Shown: in pieces, positions 1 through 5,778 of the stretch
Position numbering within the stretch: the first letter of the stretch is position 1
Layout: every line of letters begins with the position of its first letter
From: Spirochaetaceae bacterium
GTDB taxonomy: Bacteria; Spirochaetota; Spirochaetia; DSM-2461
NCBI GenBank assembly: GCA_016342385.1
Contig: JAEINM010000239.1
Location: 1 to 6,621 of the forward strand
Length of the DNA stretch: 6,621 nt
Direction of reading: 5' to 3'
The notes under the pieces: generated by a model
What the model saw: the letters and a program-made list of their open reading frames with translations, nothing else
Databases searched by the model: none
Told to the model about the DNA's origin: nothing
Position numbers and translations under genes: made by a program

Positions 1-394
1 TTTCCAACTAGGTCATTTAGATGTCGAAGTGATGGCGATCCCCGGCCATACTCCCGGGTGTCTTGCTTTTCTGGTGCGACAAGAACGAATACTGTTTACT
101 GGTGATATGGTATTGACGACACCCATCTGGCTGCATCTTGATAATGCCTTACCATTGGAGAGATATTTAGCAAGTCTTCATGTTCTCAAAAAGAATTCAC
201 AGCGCTTTGACTGCCTGCTGACCTCTCATGGAGAGATGATGATAGAGAATGAGATGATCGATAAATTGATCAGCTGTACAGAGCAGGCATTGGCACAAAC
301 AAATAGAGGGGATATTGTTCATACGCCTTTTGGAGATGGAATCCAATATGCCTATGAAAATGTTTCAATCCTCGGGAGAGTTGAGCCTTTGTGA
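1..394 (+). CDS. Metallo-beta-lactamase-fold hydrolase, C-terminal part (5' end outside window)
   Basis: The frame is open from the window edge (position 2) and ends in TGA at 392-394, giving about 130 residues. It contains the second half of a metallo-beta-lactamase fold: the metal-binding histidine in PGHTPG (around codons 15-20), the metal-bridging aspartate in LFTGDM about 20 residues later, and a late SHGE motif that supplies the last histidine. The first metal motif, HxHxDH, would lie off the left edge. Spacing and motif style resemble glyoxalase II-like or general MBL-fold hydrolases, which cleave esters, thioesters or lactams with a zinc or iron pair; the substrate cannot be read from this part. 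A GTG/ATG at 29-34 could be called as a start, but in-frame homology upstream (LGHLDVEV) shows it is internal. The gene converges with the nuclease gene at 513-1493 and is unrelated to it in direction. Confidence 0.85.
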   Translation, partial: FQLGHLDVEVMAIPGHTPGCLAFLVRQERILFTGDMVLTTPIWLHLDNALPLERYLASLHVLKKNSQRFDCLLTSHGEMMIENEMIDKLISCTEQALAQTNRGDIVHTPFGDGIQYAYENVSILGRVEPL

Positions 395-512
395 CAACAT
401 TTTCAATGGTTTGGACATGCGAACACATGATGAAATCTATCTTCAGGGCAAAAACATGATCATAAGGAAAACTCTGAGTCCCCGATTCAAAAAATCCCTC
501 TCAATTGGTGTC

Positions 513-1493
513 CTACAGCTCCAGTTCTATCCATGGAGGATCGTGATCACTGCCGTCTCCGCTATGCTTCGTCCTGCGATCAATATAAGCTGATTGAAAT
601 CCTCCAGCCAGTGACGGGCTCAACCAGATCTGATCGTAGAGTTGATACTCAGGGGGCGGATCTCCAGCTGGATTGAACCGGTGTGTCCACGATGCAGAAA
701 CCGGTCCGGATCCCTGGCCTGGCAACTCCGATTTAGCAGGACGTGTTTCAATCGGATTAGAAAGCGCATTGAATAGTTGTGCTCCATGAATTGTAAGCAT
801 CGGTGCAAGATATGGTGAATCGGGAGGATCATTCATATCCCCGGTTAAAATATATCTGCTGTCGGCTGTTTCCATCTTTTCAATAATTTCTGCAATGACT
901 TCAGCCTGTCGTTTACGTCTCTCATTTGCATCTATTCGACCTTGTATAGGATCCTGACCATAGGGGACATAGTTGCTCTTCAAATGAGTATTATAAATCG
1001 TAAAAAGATGATCTCGCTTTTTATCCAGGATTTCAATCTGCAGAAGATCTCGGCTGAATACTCGTTTGGTTTTATCAGCTGAATGTACTGCCGTCTGATG
1101 GGAGGATATGGTTCCAATTGGATATTTTGACATAATACCGACATCAATCAGTCGTCTATCATTACCTTCAACAAGAGCTATATGCTTATATAAACCATGA
1201 AGTTCATCACGATTGAACTTTTTCAGGATTTCAATATGTTCCACCTCCTGGACGGCGAGTACATCAGCATCTATCTGATATCGTATTCTATGAGCAATTA
1301 GTTTTAAATCATCTTCTGATTTAGCTTTTACCAGTCGTCCCATAAATGTTCTTATATGGACATCATCCTGCTCAAAAGTCAGTGACAGCCCTCCCCCTTC
1401 TTGAATAGAAGAGGGATGATCATCAATTTTTGCATTAAAGTTGAATCGGGAAAACAGATTATTCAGGTTAAATGTTCCTACTTTTATTTTCAT
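513..1493 (-). CDS. Endonuclease/exonuclease/phosphatase (EEP) family protein
   Basis: This 326-residue protein has all the hallmark blocks of the DNase I-like EEP fold. TFNLNNLF (residues 7-14) gives the metal- and phosphate-contacting Asn; VQEVE (81-85) gives the Mg-binding Glu; YNTHLKS (167-173) gives the catalytic His; TGDMND (217-222) gives the Asp/Asn pair; YDQIWLS (286-292) precedes the closing GSDHDPP (314-320) with the terminal Asp-His. The active site therefore looks intact. The family hydrolyses phosphodiester or phosphate-ester bonds in nucleic acids, nucleotides or lipids; the size and the 186-193 basic stretch (RIDANERR) suit a nucleic-acid enzyme, but the substrate is not proven. 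There is no signal peptide. The start is well set: GGGAGG lies 5 nt before the ATG. The gene starts 21 nt after the stop of the EndoU-lamin-tail gene and is surely co-transcribed with it. EEP nucleases and lamin-tail domains are often found together in one polypeptide; here they sit in adjacent genes. Confidence 0.9.
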   Translation of the reverse strand: MKIKVGTFNLNNLFSRFNFNAKIDDHPSSIQEGGGLSLTFEQDDVHIRTFMGRLVKAKSEDDLKLIAHRIRYQIDADVLAVQEVEHIEILKKFNRDELHGLYKHIALVEGNDRRLIDVGIMSKYPIGTISSHQTAVHSADKTKRVFSRDLLQIEILDKKRDHLFTIYNTHLKSNYVPYGQDPIQGRIDANERRKRQAEVIAEIIEKMETADSRYILTGDMNDPPDSPYLAPMLTIHGAQLFNALSNPIETRPAKSELPGQGSGPVSASWTHRFNPAGDPPPEYQLYDQIWLSPSLAGGFQSAYIDRRTKHSGDGSDHDPPWIELEL

Positions 1494-1514
1494 AAATTCC
1501 TCCCGATGTAATGA

Positions 1515-2813
1515 TTAAAAGAGAATAACCGCGCCTTGCTGCCGGGCTTGTGCTTTTGAATACACAACCTGATGAATCAGTTTTTCCCTCTCATTTGACA
1601 ACCTGATTTCACCCCCCTTATTAGACAACTGGACATTATCTCCCTCAAGGCTGACTGTATAAAACTCTCCAGACAATATGGTCTTCTCAGGCAGGATGAG
1701 AATATTTTTGTTCTTATCCTCCAATATCCAACCGGACAGGGACACTTCCTGAGGCGACACATTAACCAGTGTAACCTTTTCAAATCCTCTGTCATCACCT
1801 GCTGGATTAACCACTGCCGCAATAATGCGTACAGAAAAGGAATTGCCACTGTTCAGATTATCTGCTGTAATGGAATTATTTATGACAGGATCGCGGTTCA
1901 CACCTTCTGACAGATCTGCCGATCCTTTAAAAACAGGATAAAATGTTCTGATATGCTGCCCATTAGGCGAGTGAAATAATTTCAGATCATATCGGGCGCC
2001 TTCGATAATTGCGACATGAGGAGCTTCAATCCCCTTATAGGCTCTGACAGTACCCAAAGCCATTAATCCCTCAACGCTGCATCCGACAAAAAATCCGCCA
2101 ATTTTCTTAAAAAGTGGTCTCAGCTCATGATTGTCATAATCGGGTGCCTGCCAGCGATAGGAAATAGTCACACTTTCGGGAAATTGCAGCTGAAGGTCAT
2201 CCTGTTTTGAACCATGATAGGTAATCCGATCTTCTGCATCAGATATTGAAGATCCAAGCGCTGCGCCATCATCTCCCTCTCTGGCGAATCCGTCATCGAG
2301 ATAATATTTCCACCAGAAATGATACCCCTGAACCTTCGATTTCTCCTGCTCTCCGACAACAACATGCTCGAAACCAGATAAGGCGGGATCTCCTCCCGAA
2401 GAAAATCTCCGGAACCACATCTCAACAATGGTATTATGCCACCGTTCCAGGCTGATAATTGAATCGGTTTCTCTTTCTATATATTTCCGAGCGACCTTCA
2501 TCGGTTCCGTGTCGACAATCGCCGAAACAAAATCGTGAACTTCCTGTCTCTCTTCAGGAGTATCGAACTCGGGCATGGGTTCAGGCAGAGAATAATTATT
2601 AAATAGTTTCCGACATAAGTCATAGGTTTTTCTTTTATCCTGAGGAATGTGAACCTCAGTAAGAACACGGAGATCCTGATCATCTGATTCATTAAGACTG
2701 GCATTTACTTTGACAAATCCCGAGTCCTGAGAACCTTCATCGGTACTGAGGATTGCCACCACTCCGTTCTGTAGCTGATCGGCATTCCATATTTCCTGAT
2801 ATATTCCAGACAT
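1515..2813 (-). CDS. XendoU/EndoU-type endoribonuclease with C-terminal lamin-tail domain
   Basis: A 432-residue protein if translation begins at the ATG at 2813-2811. That start is preferred because GGAGGGG sits just upstream and the sequence (MSGIYQEIWNAD) aligns with the N-terminus of animal and plant EndoU domains; an upstream in-frame ATG at 2861 has no ribosome binding site. Residues 1 to about 297 form a full EndoU domain: the first catalytic His in SGFEHVVVGE (H150), the second in GYHFWWKYY (H165), a Lys in PLFKKIGGFFVG (K236 or K237), and the closing YDLKLFHSPNG...FYPVF block. EndoU enzymes cut RNA after uridines and leave 2',3'-cyclic phosphates. Residues about 327-432 resemble a lamin-tail Ig-fold domain (IIAAVVNPAGDD, SLSGWIL, LSNKGGEIRLS, VVYSKAQA), usually a binding module on secreted or nucleic-acid enzymes. 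No signal peptide or toxin-delivery domain is visible, unlike EndoU tips of polymorphic toxins. First gene of an operon with the EEP nuclease. Confidence 0.85.
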   Translation of the reverse strand: MSGIYQEIWNADQLQNGVVAILSTDEGSQDSGFVKVNASLNESDDQDLRVLTEVHIPQDKRKTYDLCRKLFNNYSLPEPMPEFDTPEERQEVHDFVSAIVDTEPMKVARKYIERETDSIISLERWHNTIVEMWFRRFSSGGDPALSGFEHVVVGEQEKSKVQGYHFWWKYYLDDGFAREGDDGAALGSSISDAEDRITYHGSKQDDLQLQFPESVTISYRWQAPDYDNHELRPLFKKIGGFFVGCSVEGLMALGTVRAYKGIEAPHVAIIEGARYDLKLFHSPNGQHIRTFYPVFKGSADLSEGVNRDPVINNSITADNLNSGNSFSVRIIAAVVNPAGDDRGFEKVTLVNVSPQEVSLSGWILEDKNKNILILPEKTILSGEFYTVSLEGDNVQLSNKGGEIRLSNEREKLIHQVVYSKAQARQQGAVILF

Positions 2814-3075
2814 TTGCCCCTCCAATACTACACTATATGTCAACATTCCCGTTTTTGACATTACACGAAAGTGTCATTAATATGTTCATATTATTATTGA
2901 TAGACTCATCATATCCCTTACCATCGCACCTGATTACTATGTTTTGTAACCTTTGATCGAAACGCTCGCCACCAAGGCTCTTTACCACAGCAGTTTCCGG
3001 GGATCTTAAGTTATTCATAAATACTTCCGGAAAATTCAAGTTTTCATTTAATTATAAGTTTATAGAGTTAATTAA
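2814..3075. other. Gene-free stretch upstream of the EndoU gene
   Basis: I see no convincing gene here. A minus-strand frame (3039-2833) is open but has no recognisable motif and overlaps the start of the EndoU gene. The stretch should hold the promoter of the EndoU-EEP operon, but I find no pair of -35/-10 boxes good enough to call. A small hairpin, ACAC-GAAA-GTGT (2863-2874), lies between the two possible EndoU start codons and would be in the 5' leader of the mRNA. The right end runs into AT-rich DNA just before the recognisable part of the IS91 transposase remnant, so it may include decayed sequence of that element. Confidence 0.4.
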
Positions 3076-3765
3076 CTGATCAATGATAAAAGAGTTCCCA
3101 CAAATCACAAAAAAGTTATCGCCGCTATTATTAACTGCAGAACAGATGTCTACGGAGTTTCCTTCTATAAATATGAATCATGTGGAAAAATCCACTCAAG
3201 CTACAGGTCTTGTGGGAATAGACATTGCCCGACCTGTCAGAATCACAAAACGAAACAGTGGATTACAAGACAGCTCCAGAGAGAACTTGACTGTAATTAT
3301 TTTCTTATAACCTTTACGGTCCCCAAAGAAATAAGGGAGTTTTTTCTCCATAACCAGCTGGTCGTGCGCTTCGCTTACTGCTCGCCATGCATCCTGGATG
3401 TTTGCATATTCTTCTTTATATAAGGCAAGCTCTGATGCAATAAAGACAGCTACCGGGAAAAGCAGGATTATGAAAGGTTCTACTCCCGGTTTTTTCGGGG
3501 TATTACACACCTGGGGGAGACAGATTCAGTATCATCCTCATATTCACTATGTAGCTCCCGGAGGTGCCATAGACAAAGAATCATCTTCCTGGAACAGTAC
3601 TTCAAAAGAATTCTATCTTCCCATATTTCAGTTATCTAAAATGTGCAGAGATGCATTCAAAAAAATCGTCCGTAAGGAAGATCTGTTTCATACAATTCCT
3701 CCAGAAGTGTGGGAAAAGGAATGGAATGTTAATATTCAATCTGTTGGCTCCAGCAGGAACAATGG
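3076..3765 (+). pseudogene. IS91-family (HUH) transposase remnant, truncated and frameshifted
   Basis: Two frames together rebuild most of an IS91-type transposase. The first frame (3076 to about 3357) gives VPTNHKKVIAAIINCRT, then the zinc-binding block SCGKIH...YRSCGNRHCPTCQNHKTKQW, then FLITFTVPKEIREFFLHNQ. The second frame (about 3401-3762) continues with FAYSSLYKASSDAIK, TPGFFGVLHTWGRQIQYHPHIHYVAPGG and IPPEVWEKEWNVNIQSVG. HPHIH is the HUH metal motif of rolling-circle transposases. The copy is dead. About 20 N-terminal residues are missing after a stop at 3073-3075; one expected zinc Cys is Tyr (KYESCG); about 40 extra nt between 3358 and 3400 break the frame; and homology ends near 3762, before the catalytic tyrosine region, where an inverted-repeat structure begins. 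It lies on the opposite strand to the toxin-antitoxin genes beyond it. Confidence 0.85.
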
Positions 3766-3847
3766 ATTGAGCTCGACCTTAAAGGTCTAAAGGCAGTCCT
3801 CCGTTCTATTGAAAAGACCACGGTTAGACCTTTAAAGTCGAATCAAT
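3766..3847. repeat. Long imperfect inverted repeat (MITE-like or hairpin) at the broken end of the transposase
   Basis: The left arm (3766-3790) and the right arm (3824-3847) are reverse complements over about 24 positions, with one substitution near the middle and about 2 nt of difference near the outer end. The shared core is CTTTAAAGGTCTAA or its CCTTAAAGGTCTAA variant. A 33-nt loop separates them. IS91 homology stops exactly at the left arm. The structure could be a small non-autonomous element, the ends of an insertion-sequence relic, or a bidirectional hairpin downstream of the HTH antitoxin gene, which ends 28 nt away at 3875. No T-run follows either arm, which argues against a standard terminator. 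The right arm contains GTTAGAC, a match to the integron core consensus GTTRRRY, but the pairing continues outside that box and the whole is unlike the two attC-like repeats in this window. Confidence 0.6.
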
Positions 3848-3874
3848 CCTTAGTATTACCTGTCTTATATTGAT

Positions 3875-4195
3875 TTATGAAGTGAGCCGGTAATCCAATA
3901 TATGTGGTTCTTTTTCTAGTAATTCCAATAATATTTTTGTAGAACCTGTAGGTGTCCGTTTCCCCTGTTCCCATTGCTTAACAGATGATGCACTAACATT
4001 CAATAATTTAGCAAAAACAGGCTGGCTTAGATGTATTGATTCTCTTATTTTTTTTATATCTTCAGCAGTCACTTCAACTTCTGGTATATTCACACCAAGA
4101 GTTTTTAATTCTTTATCAGTAAATGAAGTTGTCAGTCCTGCATTCATAAGATCCTGAACTGTTTCAGCTATTGAATTCTTTATAGTTTCTCTCAT
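3875..4195 (-). CDS. HTH antitoxin of RelE/HigB-type TA module (NadS/HigA-like)
   Basis: This 106-residue protein (start at 4195) has a Cro/C1-type helix-turn-helix near its C-terminus (residues about 55-82: LSQPVFAKLLNVSASSVKQW followed by EQGKRTPTG). The N-terminal half (about 1-45) would wrap the toxin. That layout is typical of the NadS/HigA-like antitoxins that pair with RelE-fold toxins; they neutralise the toxin and repress their own operon. An upstream in-frame ATG at 4222 lies inside the toxin gene without a ribosome binding site. The ATG at 4195 is preceded by GAGG with 6-nt spacing and follows the toxin stop codon by a single base, so the two genes are translationally coupled. The toxin-first order matches the HigBA arrangement. 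The gene is the last one before the inverted repeat at 3766-3847. Confidence 0.85.
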   Translation of the reverse strand: MRETIKNSIAETVQDLMNAGLTTSFTDKELKTLGVNIPEVEVTAEDIKKIRESIHLSQPVFAKLLNVSASSVKQWEQGKRTPTGSTKILLELLEKEPHILDYRLTS

Positions 4196-4196
4196 T

Positions 4197-4565
4197 TTAT
4201 TCCTCGATTTCCTGTAAAGCATTACTTTTTATTGCAGTCTCTAGTTCCTGTTCATTTAGTAAAAGTAAATCTTTTCCTAATTTTTTAAACATTGCCAATT
4301 CTGTTTTGGAAATATTATCCTGTTCATTTTTGGCAAATCCATATAAAAATACCGCTCTTTCTGATGCTTTAAATACAAGTATTGTTCGGAAACCGCCGCT
4401 TTTACCTGATCCTTTTCTTGATATTCTTACTTTATAAATATTTGCACCCAGTTTATCAGCAGATAATTCAGACTCAATATTCTGAACTGCTTCTTTTAGA
4501 TATTTATCAGTAATATCATTTTTTCTTGCCCATTTACTGAACCATTTTGTTTTTAGTTTCTTCAC
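4197..4565 (-). CDS. RelE/HigB-family toxin (PF06296-like)
   Basis: A 122-residue protein starting at a GTG. It carries the conserved pattern of the RelE-fold toxin family related to HigB-2: KTKWFSKWARKNDITD at the N-terminus, AVQNIE (26-31), then YKVRISRKGSGKSGGFRTIL (44-63) and VFLYGFAKNEQDNIS (72-86), ending in an Ala/Lys/Leu-rich helix. Members are ribosome-dependent mRNA endonucleases that stop translation; the basic residues of the RKGSGKSGGFR loop are the likely rRNA/mRNA contacts. An in-frame TAA lies 3 nt upstream of the GTG, so no earlier start exists. There is no Shine-Dalgarno sequence, and the -10 box ends 6 nt before the GTG, which suggests a leaderless message. It forms a bicistronic TA operon with the HTH antitoxin that starts 1 nt after its stop codon, and is the first gene of its presumed cassette. 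Confidence 0.88.
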   Translation of the reverse strand: MKKLKTKWFSKWARKNDITDKYLKEAVQNIESELSADKLGANIYKVRISRKGSGKSGGFRTILVFKASERAVFLYGFAKNEQDNISKTELAMFKKLGKDLLLLNEQELETAIKSNALQEIEE

Positions 4566-4571
4566 GGTTTA

Positions 4572-4600
4572 AATATATCACATTGTGTCATGGCTGTCAT
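4572..4600 (-). promoter_or_regulatory. Sigma-70-type promoter of the HigB-like toxin operon
   Basis: On the minus strand ATGACA (4600-4595, 5 of 6 matches to TTGACA) is followed after exactly 17 nt by TATATT (4577-4572, 5 of 6 matches to TATAAT). The GTG start codon begins on the seventh base after the -10 box, so the predicted start of transcription is at or within a base of the start codon. Two direct copies of CATGACA (9-nt period) cover the -35 box and the spacer and could be operator half-sites for the HTH antitoxin. The promoter lies inside the cassette, so the TA pair does not depend on a promoter outside it. Confidence 0.6.
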
Positions 4601-4636
4601 GTTTATTTTGGAATCTTAATTAATAATTCTTTCAAT

Positions 4637-4658
4637 TAATCTTCCACCGGAGGTTATA
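4637..4658. repeat. Shared upstream repeat, copy 1 (before HigB-like toxin)
   Basis: These 22 nt match 5506-5527 at 21 positions; the core is CTTCCACCGGAGG. In both places the repeat lies 60-70 nt upstream of the start codon of a TA operon and beyond the -35 box. In this copy the central CCACCGGTGG palindrome of the other copy is spoiled by one substitution (CCACCGGAGG). On the promoter side it is flanked by an AT-rich imperfect dyad with ATTAAT ends. Homology is too extended for chance in a window this size; it may be a protein-binding site or common ancestry of the two cassette leaders. Confidence 0.6.
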
Positions 4659-4728
4659 TTCTTCAAATATGTTACTGAATTTTTTAAAATAGAATATTGC
4701 AAAAAAACTATTTCTTAGCCCATTTTCT

Positions 4729-4838
4729 ATACAACTTCCGCATAACCTGTTTTGCGTATTTGGCGTTTATTCTGCCAGCGGAGCTGAAAAGCAGAATACA
4801 TGCCAAAGCAAAATCTGGTTCATACGCATGTTCTACGG
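4729..4838 (-). repeat. attC-like recombination site 1 (end of the mazEF cassette)
   Basis: The stretch folds into a long bulged hairpin. Paired blocks, from outside in, are: AAC (4733-4735) with GTT (4830-4832); CGCATAACC (4739-4747) with GGTTCATACG (4817-4826), which has an extra C at 4821 and one mismatch; TTTTGC (4750-4755) with GCAAAA (4808-4813); TTTGGC (4759-4764) with GCCAAA (4802-4807); and ATTCTGC (4769-4775) with GCAGAAT (4791-4797), around a 15-nt loop. Outer AAC/GTT triplets, a short unpaired spacer, a second pair of arms with one extrahelical base, and a variable loop are the features of integron attC sites. The position of the extrahelical base makes the minus strand the conventional top strand, the same direction as the genes. 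The outer boxes do not fit RYYYAAC/GTTRRRY beyond the triplets, so it is a divergent site or a look-alike. Confidence 0.65.
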
Positions 4839-4854
4839 CTTCTTAATTTCTCGG

Positions 4855-4874
4855 ATATTTGCCATTGCAAATAT
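4855..4874. other. Stem-loop just downstream of mazF
   Basis: A perfect 8-bp stem ATATTTGC/GCAAATAT with a 4-nt loop lies 7 nt beyond the mazF stop codon and 16 nt before the attC-like site. No T-run follows on the minus strand, so it does not look like an intrinsic terminator. It could protect the 3' end of the mazEF message. Confidence 0.4.
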
Positions 4875-4881
4875 GATATTC

Positions 4882-5217
4882 TTAATTAATTAATAATACG
4901 AGTTTTTCTTGTATTTCAGTAATTACAGAATCTGTTGCTTTTTCAATGAAAGTAGCTTTTCTTGCCTTCCAATCAAGACTTTTCACCTGATCTGCTAGAA
5001 CAACACCTGATATCTTTTTGCCATTAACAAGAACTTCAAAGGGGTAATTTTTAATTTTACTAGTAATAGGGCAAGCAATCATCAAATCTGTTTTAGAATT
5101 ATATGAAGATGGAGAAATTACTATTGCTGGTCTTTTTCCTGCTTGCTCATGTCCTGCCTGTGGGGTGAAGTTTAGCCATATGAGGTCACCTCGTTCTGGT
5201 ATATATTGTTGTTTCAC
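4882..5217 (-). CDS. mazF: MazF mRNA interferase toxin (PemK/MazF family)
   Basis: At 111 residues this is the same length as E. coli MazF and closely similar throughout: YIPERGDLIWLNF (5-17), EQAGKRPAIVISP (24-36), ACPITSKIKNYPFEV (48-62), GVVLADQVKSLDWKAR (71-86). The catalytic pair known from E. coli, Arg29 and Thr52, is present at the same positions, so the enzyme should be active. MazF cuts single-stranded mRNA at short motifs independently of ribosomes and causes growth arrest when its antitoxin is lost. The GTG start overlaps the mazE stop codon (GTGA), a standard coupling that keeps antitoxin and toxin in step. It is the last gene of its presumed cassette. Confidence 0.95.
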   Translation of the reverse strand: MKQQYIPERGDLIWLNFTPQAGHEQAGKRPAIVISPSSYNSKTDLMIACPITSKIKNYPFEVLVNGKKISGVVLADQVKSLDWKARKATFIEKATDSVITEIQEKLVLLIN

Positions 5218-5444
5218 CAGGATTCATTTCCCTCAGACATACCAAAATTGATTTCATGATGAAGATTATCTGCTGTAATGCAGTTCAATAAATCTTCAAG
5301 GTTTTTCTTAGGTTTTATAATTATTCGATCTTCTATTTCTTCAATATCTACAGTTGATCCATTTTCCAGAGCCAGATCACGAATAATATTCATTGGTATA
5401 CGAATACCGAGGCTATTTCCCCATTTCTGTATTTTTGCTTCCAT
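5214..5444 (-). CDS. mazE: MazE antitoxin (AbrB/SpoVT-fold DNA-binding)
   Basis: This 76-residue protein begins with the standard MazE N-terminus, MEAKIQKWGNSLGIRIP, the swapped-hairpin AbrB-like DNA-binding domain (residues 1 to about 46). It ends with a flexible toxin-binding tail of the usual type (LLNCITADNLHHEINFG, then ESW). MazE blocks the MazF active site and, with MazF, represses the operon. A TTG-started extension back to 5480 is unlikely, because it overlaps the -35 box and precedes the conserved N-terminus. No Shine-Dalgarno sequence precedes the ATG at 5444; the -10 box ends 6 nt upstream, so the message is probably leaderless. The gene overlaps mazF by 4 bases. Confidence 0.93.
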   Translation of the reverse strand: MEAKIQKWGNSLGIRIPMNIIRDLALENGSTVDIEEIEDRIIIKPKKNLEDLLNCITADNLHHEINFGMSEGNESW

Positions 5445-5450
5445 ATTAAT

Positions 5451-5480
5451 AATATATACATTGTTTATACTTTGAGTCAA
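5451..5480 (-). promoter_or_regulatory. Sigma-70-type promoter of mazEF
   Basis: On the minus strand TTGACT (5480-5475, 5 of 6 matches) is followed by an overlapping pair of -10 candidates: TATATA after 16 nt (5458-5453) or TATATT after 18 nt (5456-5451). The mazE ATG begins 6-8 nt beyond them, so transcription should start at or almost at the start codon. The 20-bp palindrome at 5490-5509 lies 9 nt upstream of the -35 box and is a candidate operator. Confidence 0.6.
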
Positions 5481-5489
5481 TAAATATTA

Positions 5490-5509
5490 ATTATTCTTCG
5501 AAGAATAAT
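5490..5509. promoter_or_regulatory. 20-bp perfect palindrome, candidate mazEF operator
   Basis: ATTATTCTTC is followed directly by its own reverse complement, giving a perfect 20-bp dyad just upstream of the mazE -35 box. MazE-type antitoxins bind dyads near their promoters, so this is a reasonable operator, but binding is inferred. It abuts the shared CCACCGGTGG repeat. Confidence 0.5.
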
Positions 5510-5527
5510 CTTCCACCGGTGGTTATA
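5506..5527. repeat. Shared upstream repeat, copy 2 (before mazE)
   Basis: Second copy of the sequence at 4637-4658, with one difference that completes the 10-bp palindrome CCACCGGTGG (5513-5522). It lies 61 nt upstream of the mazE start codon. The flanking AT-rich dyads also resemble each other loosely in the two leaders. It could be a common regulatory site of TA cassettes in this array. Confidence 0.6.
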
Positions 5528-5778
5528 AATCACAACACTGAAAATCATTGCAGACTTTCCAATTGGATTTTTTTTTGTTAATTATGAATAAATTTATCTA
5601 TTCAATGACAATGTGTTCTTTTCAGAGAAATAGTAAGTTCAGATATGATGATATTTATCCGAACTTAAATGTAAATGAGTTTTGGGCTACTTGAAAGACT
5701 TTTTCAGGAACCCCTAATTATGTTCCAAATTTGTAAAAGGAAATTGTTCAAAAAAATCGATAATTCGCTTCTATTTGT
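5528..5778 (-). other. Long 5' part of the mazEF cassette, no gene seen
   Basis: This is the first ~250 nt of the predicted cassette after its core site. I find no coding region of useful length. It holds a hairpin at 5634-5667 (TAAGTTC-x-GATA pairing with TATC-x-GAACTTA across a 10-nt loop, one mismatch inside) and several A/T runs. Neither side of the hairpin is followed by a T-run, so it is not a clear terminator. It lies upstream of the promoter and could insulate it or be the remnant of a lost gene. Confidence 0.4.

Noticed and set aside
356..404. Perfect 9-bp inverted repeat GAAAATGTT/AACATTTTC around the end of the MBL-fold gene as a terminator.
   Set aside because: AT-rich stem, 31-nt loop and no T-run; too weak to call.
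2813..2861. Upstream ATG at 2861 as the start of the EndoU gene.
   Set aside because: It has no Shine-Dalgarno sequence, whereas the ATG at 2813 has GGAGGGG at good spacing and fits the family N-terminus.
2833..3039. Minus-strand open frame of 68 codons upstream of the EndoU gene.
   Set aside because: No recognised motif, no ribosome binding site that decides a start, and its end overlaps the start of the EndoU gene in another frame.
3196..3510. Minus-strand open frame of 104 codons with a hydrophobic stretch.
   Set aside because: It is the antisense shadow of the IS91 transposase remnant, whose motifs on + are clear.
3823..3829. GTTAGAC as the core box of a third attC site.
   Set aside because: The partner box is GTCTAAA instead of GTCTAAC, the pairing runs on outside the box, and no inner arms like those of the two attC-like repeats are present.
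1855..5280. An 18-nt identical stretch at 1855-1872 (EndoU linker) and 5263-5280 (mazE), both coding ITADNL on the minus strand.
   Set aside because: In MazE the segment is a normal family motif, and in the EndoU protein it lies in a linker. No flanking similarity extends it, so convergence is more likely than a repeat, though the exact DNA match is unusual.
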